64,000 bases of DNA. Source: Streptomyces geranii. Its GTDB lineage: Bacteria; Actinomycetota; Actinomycetes; Streptomycetales; Streptomycetaceae. A program made the translations under genes and the position numbers. Below the pieces are notes generated by a model, which was not told where the DNA came from, searched no databases, and saw only the letters and a list, made by a program, of their open reading frames with translations. How positions within the stretch are numbered: position 1 is the stretch's first letter; every line of letters begins with the position of its first letter. Below are positions 7,308 through 14,352 of this stretch, piece after piece. The stretch covers positions 120,787 through 184,786 of the forward strand of contig NZ_PJME01000016.1 of the NCBI RefSeq assembly GCF_002954775.1, given 5' to 3'.

Positions 7308-9299
7308 ATGTTCATGATGTTCGAACGGGGGCGCCTGGCCGCCCTCCTGTCCCGCCCCGGCATCCGACTGCGCGGCTGGCGCCGGCTCCCGGTCCTCTCC
7401 CGGATCGCGGTGTGCTTCCTGGCGGTGGTGGTGTTCGTGGCGGTCTTCGCCCCCTACATCTCCCCCGACGATCCGCTGGACCAACAGCCCCTGATCGGCG
7501 GCACGGGAGCCCCCTCCGCCGAGCACTGGATGGGCCAGGACAGCCTGGGCCGCGACATCATGAGCCGACTGATGTACGGCGCCCGCTGGTCTCTCGCCAT
7601 CGGTCTCGGCGCGACCGCACTGGCCCTGACGGTAGGGGCGTTGATCGGCGCGATCGCGGCGACGTCCCGCAAGGCGGTCGACGAGACGCTGATGCGCTGC
7701 CTGGACGTCGTGATGGCGTTCCCGGGCATCGCGCTGGCCGCCGTGCTCGTCGCGGTCTTCGGCGGCGGCATCACGGTCCTGATCTGCGCGATCGCGTTCC
7801 TGTTCACCCCGCCGGTGGCAAGGGTGGTGCGGGCGAACGTACTTGACCAGTACGGCGAGGACTACGTGACGGCGGAACGGGTGATCGGCGCACGCACACC
7901 GCACATCGTTCTTCGCCACGTGGCGATCAACTGCGCAGCCCCCGTCCTGGTGTTCTGCACCGTCCAGGTGGCGGAGGCGATCGTCTTCGAGGCGTCGCTG
8001 TCGTTCATCGGCGCGGGCGTACGGCCGCCGGACCCGTCCTGGGGAAGCGTCATCGCCGACGGCAAGAACATGGTCCTGACGGGCGGTTGGTGGGCGACGG
8101 TGTTCCCGGGCCTGCTGATGCTGATCACGGTCCTGTCCCTGAACGTCCTGTCCGAGGGCGTGTCGGACGCGTGGGCGGCACCGGCGGCGCGGGACGTGGA
8201 GGTACGCGAGGAGGAGGACCGCCTGGAGGCCCCCGAGCCGGGCACGGGCAAGGTCCTCGCCCTCCCGGGCCTGACGCAGGCGGCGGAGAGGCTTCGCGCA
8301 CGAGCCCGCCCGGTCCCGACGGGCCAACCGGTACTGGCGGTCGAGAACCTGACGATCGGCTTCGCGGCCCGCCACTCGGGCGTGAACATCGTCGACGGCA
8401 TCAGCTTCGAGGTGCACCCGGGCGAAGTCCTGGGCCTGGTGGGCGAGTCGGGCTGCGGAAAGTCCCTGACGGCGCTGACGGTGATGGGCCTGGAACCGAA
8501 GGGCGCCCGGGTGACGGGCCAAGTCCGCTTCAACCAGCGGGACTTGCTGACGGAACCGATGCGCGTACGCCGCAAGCTGCTCGGCCACGAGATGGCGATG
8601 ATCTACCAGGACGCCCTGTCGTCCCTGAACCCGGCGATGACGATCCGCTCGCAGTTGAAGCAGGTCGTACGACGGGGAGGCCACCGCACCCCGGAAGAGC
8701 TGCTGGGGTTGGTGGGCCTGGACCCGGACCGCACCCTGCGCAGCTACCCGCACGAGCTGTCGGGCGGCCAGCGCCAACGAGTGCTGATCGCGATGGCCCT
8801 GTCCCGGGACCCGAAGCTGATCGTCGCGGACGAGCCGACGACGGCGCTGGACGTGACGGTGCAGGCCCAGATCATCGAGCTGCTGCTGCGCCTGCGCGCG
8901 GAGTTGGACTTCGCCCTGATCCTGGTCTCGCACGACCTGGCCCTGGTGGCGGACGTGACGGACCGGGTGGTCGTGATGTACGGCGGCCAGATCGTCGAGA
9001 CGGGAGTCACGGCGGACCTGGTGGGCTCCCCTTCCCACCACTACACCCGGGGCCTGCTGGGCAGCGTGCTGTCGCTGGAGTCGGCGGCTGACCGCATGAC
9101 CCAGATCAAGGGAACGGTCCCCTCCCCCGCCGACTTCCCCAAGGGCTGCCGTTTCGCGGACCGTTGCCCGATGGCGACGGAGGTGTGCCGTACGACGGCC
9201 CCCGATCTCCTCGGCGCCCGGACCCACTTGGCGGCCTGCCACCACCCGGCGATCGACCTGACGTCGCCGGAGCCGACGGGAAGCGAGAGCGTGAAGTGA
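7308..9299 (+). CDS. Fused ABC permease-ATPase (DppC-DppD in one chain)
   Basis: A 663-aa fusion. The first ~290 residues are a DppC-type permease (helices from about residue 25; EAA loop YGEDYVTAERVIGARTPH; terminus LLMLITVLSLNVLSEGVSDA). A linker of ~50 residues rich in Glu, Ala and Pro leads into a DppD-type ATPase. The ATPase has Walker A GESGCGKS near residue 379, signature ELSGGQRQR, Walker B KLIVADEPT and the oligopeptide-family Cys cluster CRFADRCPMATEVC. These parts are usually separate genes. I see no stop or frameshift between them. The chosen ATG has AAGGG 9 nt upstream; an in-frame ATG at 7242 would overlap the previous gene. It partners with the DppB-like and DppF-like proteins. 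Confidence 0.88.
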   Translation: MFMMFERGRLAALLSRPGIRLRGWRRLPVLSRIAVCFLAVVVFVAVFAPYISPDDPLDQQPLIGGTGAPSAEHWMGQDSLGRDIMSRLMYGARWSLAIGLGATALALTVGALIGAIAATSRKAVDETLMRCLDVVMAFPGIALAAVLVAVFGGGITVLICAIAFLFTPPVARVVRANVLDQYGEDYVTAERVIGARTPHIVLRHVAINCAAPVLVFCTVQVAEAIVFEASLSFIGAGVRPPDPSWGSVIADGKNMVLTGGWWATVFPGLLMLITVLSLNVLSEGVSDAWAAPAARDVEVREEEDRLEAPEPGTGKVLALPGLTQAAERLRARARPVPTGQPVLAVENLTIGFAARHSGVNIVDGISFEVHPGEVLGLVGESGCGKSLTALTVMGLEPKGARVTGQVRFNQRDLLTEPMRVRRKLLGHEMAMIYQDALSSLNPAMTIRSQLKQVVRRGGHRTPEELLGLVGLDPDRTLRSYPHELSGGQRQRVLIAMALSRDPKLIVADEPTTALDVTVQAQIIELLLRLRAELDFALILVSHDLALVADVTDRVVVMYGGQIVETGVTADLVGSPSHHYTRGLLGSVLSLESAADRMTQIKGTVPSPADFPKGCRFADRCPMATEVCRTTAPDLLGARTHLAACHHPAIDLTSPEPTGSESVK

Positions 9300-10414
9300 G
9301 CGGTACTGCAACTCCGTCGGCGGGCCCACTGGTCGAGCTGTCGGACACACATGTGGTCCACAAGGCCCGCAGCGGCGGCCTGTTCACCCGGGACCGCGTG
9401 TACGCCCTGACGGGAGCCGACTTCAGGGTCGCGCCCGGCGAGACGGTGGGCGTGGTCGGCGAGTCGGGGTGCGGGAAGTCGACGCTGGCGAAGGTACTGG
9501 TGGGTGTGCAGCCACCGACGTACGGCCAAGTCTCCTTCCGTGGAGCCGACTTGTGGACGATGAAGCCGGCGGAACGCCGCTCGGCCATCGGTACGGGCAC
9601 GGGCATGATCTTCCAGGACCCGTCGACGGCCCTGAACCGCCGTCTGACGATCCGCCAGATTCTCCGTGACCCGCTGGACGTACACAGAAGGGGCACGACG
9701 AAGGAACGGGAGGAGAGGGTAAGGGAGTTGATGGGGCTCGTAGGCCTCCCGCGAGCGCTGGCGGACGGCTTGCCGGGCCAGCTGTCAGGCGGTCAGCGCC
9801 AACGAGTGGCGATCGCACGGGCGTTGGCCCTGTCCCCCGACCTGGTGGTGGCGGACGAGCCGACAAGCGCGCTGGACGTATCGGTCCGGGCCCAGATCCT
9901 GAACCTCCTCCTGGATCTGAAGGAGCGGCTGGGCCTGGCGCTGGTCTTCGTTTCGCACGACATCCAGACGGTACGGCGGATGAGCGACCGGGTGATCACG
10001 ATGTACCTCGGCCGGATCGTGGAGGAGTCCCCGGCGGACGAGGTGACGGACCGGGCGCGGCACCCGTACACCCGAGCGCTGTTCTCGGCGACGCCGGGAC
10101 TGCTGGACCCGATCGACCCGATTCCCCTGGTCGGCCCAGTCCCGTCGGCGACCCGTCCCCCGTCCGGCTGCCCGTTCCGCACGCGCTGCTGGAAGGCGAC
10201 GGAGGTGTGCGCGGAGGGGATGCCGGAGTTCACGGCCGCGTCAATCCCGGGACACCGTTTCCGTTGCCATCACCCTGTGGAGGAAGGCCGGGCGACCAGG
10301 GAACTGGTCGCCCAGGCGGTGGCCGCCGTGCCCGACGCGGCCTCTGACGTGCAGAAAACCCCCGTAGCACCAGTAGCACCACCGAACACCCCGAAAGATC
10401 CCAGGGAGCCCTGA
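9296..10414 (+). CDS. ABC importer ATPase, DppF-like
   Basis: A 372-aa ATPase with Walker A GESGCGKS, signature QLSGGQRQR, Walker B LVVADEPTSALD and the C-terminal oligopeptide-transporter Cys motif CPFRTRCWKATEVC. GTG start overlapping the previous stop by 4 bp (GTGA). Together with the fused ATPase domain it would form the heterodimeric motor of the importer. The C-terminal ~45 residues are an Ala/Pro/Val-rich tail. The stop overlaps the start of the next gene (TGATG), indicating tight coupling. Confidence 0.93.
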   Translation: MSGTATPSAGPLVELSDTHVVHKARSGGLFTRDRVYALTGADFRVAPGETVGVVGESGCGKSTLAKVLVGVQPPTYGQVSFRGADLWTMKPAERRSAIGTGTGMIFQDPSTALNRRLTIRQILRDPLDVHRRGTTKEREERVRELMGLVGLPRALADGLPGQLSGGQRQRVAIARALALSPDLVVADEPTSALDVSVRAQILNLLLDLKERLGLALVFVSHDIQTVRRMSDRVITMYLGRIVEESPADEVTDRARHPYTRALFSATPGLLDPIDPIPLVGPVPSATRPPSGCPFRTRCWKATEVCAEGMPEFTAASIPGHRFRCHHPVEEGRATRELVAQAVAAVPDAASDVQKTPVAPVAPPNTPKDPREP

Positions 10415-11349
10415 TGACCTTCCCCACCCCCCTGACCGGTGTCGTCCCTCCCGTCTGCACTCCCCTGACACCGGACCGCGGGGTGGACGTACGCTCCCTC
10501 GTCAGGCTGGTCGACCACCTGATGGAAGCGGGCGTGGACGGCCTGTTCGTGCTCGGTTCGTCGTCGGAGGCGGCGTATCTGACGGACGACCAGCGCCGGC
10601 TGGTGGTGGAGACGGTGGTGGGCCATGTCGCCGGGGCGCTCCCGGTCCTGGCGGGCGCGATCGACATGACGACGCCCCGGGTCCTGGACCACGTACGGTC
10701 GGTCTCGGCGGCGGGCGCGGACGCGGTGGTGGTGACGGCCCCCTTCTACACGCGCACCCACCCGTCGGAGATCGCCCGCCACTTCCGCCTGGTCGCGTCG
10801 GGCAGCCCGGTCCCGGTGGTGGCGTACGACCTCCCGGCATCGGTCCACAGCAAGCTGCCCCCGGGGTTGGTGTTGGAGCTGGCGGCCGACGGTGTCCTGG
10901 CAGGCCTGAAGGATTCGAGCGGCGACCTGGCATCGTTCCGGGCGGTGGTGACGGGGGCGCGGGAACACCCGGGGATCAGCGGGTTCAGCGTCCTGACGGG
11001 GAGCGAGCTGCTGGTCGACTCGGCGCTGGCGATGGGGGCGGACGGGGCGGTTCCGGGGCTCGCGAATGTCGACCCGCACGGGTACGTGCGCATGGACCGG
11101 TTCTGCCGGGCGGGTGACTGGGAGCGGGCGCGGGCGGAGCAGGAACGGTTGTGCGTGCTGTTCGGGATGGTGGGGGCGGGGGATCCGGTGCGGATGGGGG
11201 GGAGTTCGGCGGGGTTGGGGGCGTTCAAGGCGGCGCTCTATCTGCGGGGGGTTATCGATTGTCCGGTTACCGCTGATCCGCAGATTCCGTTGTCGGAGGA
11301 CGAGGTGGAGCGGGTGGGGAAGTTCTTGGCGGGGGCGGGGTTGTTGTAG
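10414..11349 (+). CDS. DapA-superfamily aldolase/dehydratase
   Basis: A 311-aa class I aldolase of the dihydrodipicolinate synthase / N-acetylneuraminate lyase superfamily. The Schiff-base lysine is in AGLKDSSGD, the catalytic tyrosine in VAYDLP, and the carboxylate-binding loop reads GSSSEAAYLT where DapA has GTTGES. The Arg that binds aspartate semialdehyde in true DapA is absent (YDLPASVHSKL), so lysine biosynthesis is unlikely. Being the last gene of an importer operon under a GntR regulator, it probably cleaves or dehydrates a keto-acid derived from the imported substrate. N-acetylneuraminate or a keto-deoxy sugar acid are possibilities that I cannot separate. Confidence 0.85.
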   Translation: MTFPTPLTGVVPPVCTPLTPDRGVDVRSLVRLVDHLMEAGVDGLFVLGSSSEAAYLTDDQRRLVVETVVGHVAGALPVLAGAIDMTTPRVLDHVRSVSAAGADAVVVTAPFYTRTHPSEIARHFRLVASGSPVPVVAYDLPASVHSKLPPGLVLELAADGVLAGLKDSSGDLASFRAVVTGAREHPGISGFSVLTGSELLVDSALAMGADGAVPGLANVDPHGYVRMDRFCRAGDWERARAEQERLCVLFGMVGAGDPVRMGGSSAGLGAFKAALYLRGVIDCPVTADPQIPLSEDEVERVGKFLAGAGLL

Positions 11350-11408
11350 GAGGCGGAGGGACGGTTTCAAGAGCCCCTCCACACGCGTCATTGCTCAAGG
11401 AGTTCCGA

Positions 11409-12270
11409 TCAGCCCTTGAGTTTGTCGAGCTTGTGCGCAGCGACCTGGCTGCTGACCGTCTCCGCCAGTGCCTCCGGGGCGTCCGCCTTCTTCCGCATGT
11501 CTTCGAGCCAGGCTTCCGGGGAAACCCAGGTGAGCGGCAATCCGGCCCTCGGCCACCTGCCTGCGAGGTCAGCGGCGATGCCAAGACCGTCCTCGACAAG
11601 GTCATGCCTGCCGACCGCCGCTGCGATGAGGATGCTGTCCTCCATCTCCACCACGGCCGGGGGAAGTCCCTTTTCCTGACGGGCAGAGGAGGACGAGTGA
11701 TACTCCTTCACGATCGCTTCCAGCGACGGCGATTCGTCGAGGGAAAGCACACTCTGTGCTTTCAAAGCGTCGGCCGCACGTTGGAACTCTCCTTCATGGC
11801 GAGTGAAGAGTACGGTTTCCGGCTGCCCGGAGGGACGCTCCAGGCGCCGTCCCAAAGTCAGGGAAACCACGGGAAATCCCTGGTCAGCGCATGCACGTGC
11901 GCTGTAGGAAGATATCCGTCCCCGGACGTGGTCCGGTCGAGACAGATCCCCTGCACGACCGGACCGATCCTTCGCAAAAGGCGCAGGGGGCGCCAGACGA
12001 CGAACCCGGGGAACTCCGCAGCCCAGTCCTTCGTCACGCGTGGCGCTGTTGCGGCGGCAGCCTGCCTGGTCATGCGATCACCAATACCTCGCTGTCGCCG
12101 TACGACCCCGGTCTCACATTCAACGAGAGAATCGACGGGCAGGCGGACGGTCGCGAAGAAATCGCGAGCCGCCCGGTCTTTGCTTGTCCCGCATACGAGA
12201 CGGAATACCGATAGTTCTCCATAAGATGAAGCACCTTGTTCTGATCGAGATCTCCTCCCGTCTTGACCAA
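11409..12270 (-). pseudogene. Frameshifted hypothetical gene of the RHS-associated array
   Basis: A coding signal runs through three frames. It starts in one frame (TTG 12270, ..HLMENYRYSV), continues in another (FRLVCGTSKDRAARDFFATV to ALTRDFP), then jumps again at a CCCG run near 11870 (VVSLTLGRRLERPSGQPE to KLDKLKG). Joined, it would be a protein of about 285 aa with no signal peptide or recognised domain. Without the shifts only short pieces (66, 71 and 153 aa) can be translated. Some of these overlap by ATGA or 13 bp, so a set of small coupled ORFs is the alternative reading. It is the most distal of several damaged genes downstream of the RHS gene. Confidence 0.5.
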
Positions 12271-12291
12271 TCTTTCCTTTGAGAACGGCAG

Positions 12292-12739
12292 CTACAAGCC
12301 GGCCCGCCAGCGGGGTGCCTCGTTATCGGGCTCGTCCGGGCTTGTGAAGTGGAAGGGCACGCTGAAGGTTCCGGCCAGAGCGGTGCCTGTTCTCTCGGCT
12401 TCCTGCGCTTCTGGCCAGGGCGGTACCCGCCCGTTGAAGACGCGGAGATCCGAGCCATGACAGATCGGGCAGTTCGCGGATGCGAGCCGCCAGCGCCTCT
12501 GCGTCCCTCGGCGGATCGGGCTGCCGGACGATTCGGTCGGCCAGAGCCTGATAGCGGGCCATCACCACGTGCCGACAGTCGTGGAGACCAGGGTGGGGCA
12601 CCTGGGTTCCCTTCCGTAGGACCCGAACCGCTTCCATCGTCACTCGGATCGCCTCCAGGCGACGGTCACGCAGTACGAGACCGTCGACCTGCTCACGTAC
12701 CGATGCCGGCAACGCATCCCACCACCATGTCACCACCAC
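12292..12739 (-). pseudogene. Frameshifted hypothetical gene
   Basis: The first ~95 codons read as a plausible soluble helical protein (from VVTWWWDALPASVREQV to LAARIRELPDLSW). Natural-looking sequence then continues in another frame (DLRVFNGRVPPWPEAQEAE to APRWRAGL, stop TAG at 12292). The switch is near 12450. In the original frame the C-terminus is a run of Arg/Ser/His typical of out-of-frame high-GC DNA. I do not recognise the family. It is probably a damaged member of the array downstream of the RHS toxin; a sequencing error cannot be excluded. Confidence 0.5.
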
Positions 12740-12851
12740 GGCATTACAACCGACGGCCTGGCGCCGGACCCCACTGGGGACGATCCCGCCCCTACTTGCC
12801 GGGCGACGGTTGAGGGGTCCTTCAACTGGGTCCAGGCAGCATGCCTACGCG

Positions 12852-13259
12852 TCATTCGATGGGGCCGAACCATCCTGGTTCCGGCTCAGCGAGGATTCCC
12901 GCTCGTGCCATGCCACGGCACTCCTGAACAAGGTCGTCTCTGGACGGAACCGGACTCATGCCGACGCTTCGCGCAAAAACCTCCAGGCGCCAAGCGTCAA
13001 ACGCCTCCGACCCGTCCAGGAGAAGGTCCATGTCGATCGCCGACCCATCGGGTCCGGTCATCCGACACCCGCGTCCATGGATCGAGTACGAGAAGCCAGC
13101 ATCCGAGTGAGCCCTTCGTTCCAGCTCCCCGGCGCGGACGGCCTTCAGCACGTGGTCCAGCGAGTCGAATTGCGGGTAGCTGACCGTCAGTGCAGTCATG
13201 ATGAGCGTGCGATGACACAGGAAGGAATAAATACAGTCAGCCGCGTTCGACTGACTCAC
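12852..13259 (-). CDS. Hypothetical protein, possible DUF6896-type, immunity-like position
   Basis: A 135-aa soluble protein, or 115 aa if translation starts at the ATG at 13199. Its centre reads GFSYSIHGRGCRMTGPDGS followed by FDAWRLEVFARSVG. I associate this pattern with the actinobacterial DUF6896 domain, from memory and not from a search. The GTG at 13259 overlaps the upstream stop by 4 bp and has GGAGG 5 nt upstream, so translational coupling is likely. It lies in the string of small genes downstream of the RHS toxin, a typical place for secondary immunity genes. Function is unproven. Confidence 0.6.
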   Translation of the reverse strand: MSQSNAADCIYSFLCHRTLIMTALTVSYPQFDSLDHVLKAVRAGELERRAHSDAGFSYSIHGRGCRMTGPDGSAIDMDLLLDGSEAFDAWRLEVFARSVGMSPVPSRDDLVQECRGMARAGILAEPEPGWFGPIE

Positions 13260-13500
13260 CCGCGCCTCCGCCCTCTTCGCTCCTCGGAAAATTCCCCACC
13301 AACTTCGACAGCGGCCCAGACAACCTGAGCGGCGTCCGTATAGCCGCAGGCCTTGATCTCATCGAGGGTGAGAACCCGATAGTTAACGTCGATCCATACT
13401 TCGGGACCTGTCGGACAGCATCTGCGATCTCACTCGTGACCGCGCCGCCCGCAACTTCACGCCCGATACTGAGGAAATATTCTACGGGGCCGGAGTTCAC
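13256..13500 (-). pseudogene. Frameshifted hypothetical gene upstream of the DUF6896-like gene
   Basis: The segment VNSGPVEYFLSIGREVAGGA through SEIADAVRQVP is followed in another frame by EVWIDVNYRVLTLDEIKACG through GGEFSEERRGRRRG and a TGA. The switch is at a CCCG run near 13403 where one base appears missing. Joined, the product would be about 80 residues. The only visible start (GTG 13500) lies in the loop of a very strong hairpin, so the true 5' end may be lost or blocked. The in-frame stop overlaps the next gene as GTGA, which argues that it was once a working coupled gene. Confidence 0.5.
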
Positions 13501-13518
13501 AGGACTCCGGCCCCGTAG
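13482..13518 (-). terminator. Strong hairpin, likely terminator of the RHS transcript
   Basis: A perfect 15-bp stem (CTACGGGGCCGGAGT and its complement) with a 7-nt loop. It is followed on the minus strand by AATATTT. It lies after the RHS gene, its immunity candidate and one decayed gene, and would separate them from the genes further downstream. Confidence 0.7.
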
Positions 13519-13581
13519 AGCTACTCGGCCTGCTGGGTCTCCGAGCCTCTCATCGGCACGCCGATGTGGTCGTCCCGCAGA

Positions 13582-13859
13582 TCACTTGCTAGGGCGAGCA
13601 ATGGCGATGTCGATGGCACCTACATCTGGCCCCGGCGAGTCCACTGCGACACGCACGTGGAACTCACCACGGTCACCCACTTGATGCACGAAGCGGGTCA
13701 GTTACCCAAAATCGCCGACTGTGGTACGACCGTCAGGCAGCAGGAGGGGGCCGTCAAAGACTGTGGTGAAATCACGGTCGTGACCTTCGACCTCCAGCGC
13801 TTGGGGTTGTGCGAAGAGACTCAATTTGGTGAGTCCCCTCCGAGCACGGGATGATTCAC
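13582..13859 (-). pseudogene. Decayed gene with internal stop
   Basis: From the GTG at 13859 the reading is VNHPVLGGDSPN. It continues after a one-base shift near 13825 as LSLFAQPQALEVEGHDRDF to TTVGDFG, meets an in-frame TAA at 13704-13702, and resumes in the same frame as LTRFVHQVGDRGEFHVRVAV to IAIARPSK with a final TGA. The sequence on both sides of the stop looks like one ordinary soluble protein of about 90 residues. I do not recognise a family. One shift plus one nonsense codon make true decay more likely than a single read error. Confidence 0.55.
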
Positions 13860-13905
13860 GTAGATGTCGGCTCCGGTGGGCCTCCGGGAATTCGACCCAT
13901 GCCCG

Positions 13906-14352
13906 CTACTCGATCAGCGCCGCCACAATCCAGACCTCGTATTCCTCAGTCGTAACTCCGCACACAACGCGGCCATCGAGGGACATGGCCACAAACTCCG
14001 GTTCCCCTTCCAGAGGGCCGAGTCGCTGAGCCAAGCTCATTGGACGGACACGCCGGACGCAAGCCCAAGGGGCACTCGCAGCACCTATCCCAGCCAAGCT
14101 AATAAGGAATTCACCCCTATCTCCGAAGAGTCCCACCCCCTCAGAAATCCTTTCCCACTGATCCTGCACTTCGGAAAGGTGTCTATTCGCCTCCAGAATG
14201 CAGACTCTAACAGCTGGAGCAGCCTCTCCACTGACGATCAGACGCCACGCCTTCATAGGTACCGGGGCTTCGCCACGCCATGCCTCATCCACGACAGTAA
14301 GACCGGCTGATTCTAGCGACGCCCTGCGCTCCTGAAGATCCACCGTGCTCAC
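13906..14352 (-). CDS. Candidate immunity protein of the RHS toxin
   Basis: A 148-aa soluble, acidic protein starting GTG and overlapping the RHS stop codon by 4 bp (GTGA), so it is translated by coupling with the toxin gene. It has no signal peptide, as expected for a cytoplasmic antitoxin. Recognisable stretches such as MKAWRLIVSGEAAPAVRVC and EYEVWIVAALIE suggest an alpha/beta fold, but I cannot name the family. Immediate downstream position, coupling and small size are standard for polymorphic-toxin immunity genes. The function itself is inferred. Confidence 0.72.
   Translation of the reverse strand: MSTVDLQERRASLESAGLTVVDEAWRGEAPVPMKAWRLIVSGEAAPAVRVCILEANRHLSEVQDQWERISEGVGLFGDRGEFLISLAGIGAASAPWACVRRVRPMSLAQRLGPLEGEPEFVAMSLDGRVVCGVTTEEYEVWIVAALIE

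Noticed and set aside
4584..11349. Reading the importer operon as a sialic-acid (nan) operon linked to the sialidase
   Set aside because: The DapA-superfamily enzyme is not clearly NanA, no nanE/nanK/nagA/nagB genes are present, and the sialidase is 17 kb away on the other strand.
13436..13855. Plus-strand ORFs of 67-96 codons between the decayed genes
   Set aside because: They lack ribosome-binding sites, and the minus strand shows better protein-like sequence despite its interruptions.
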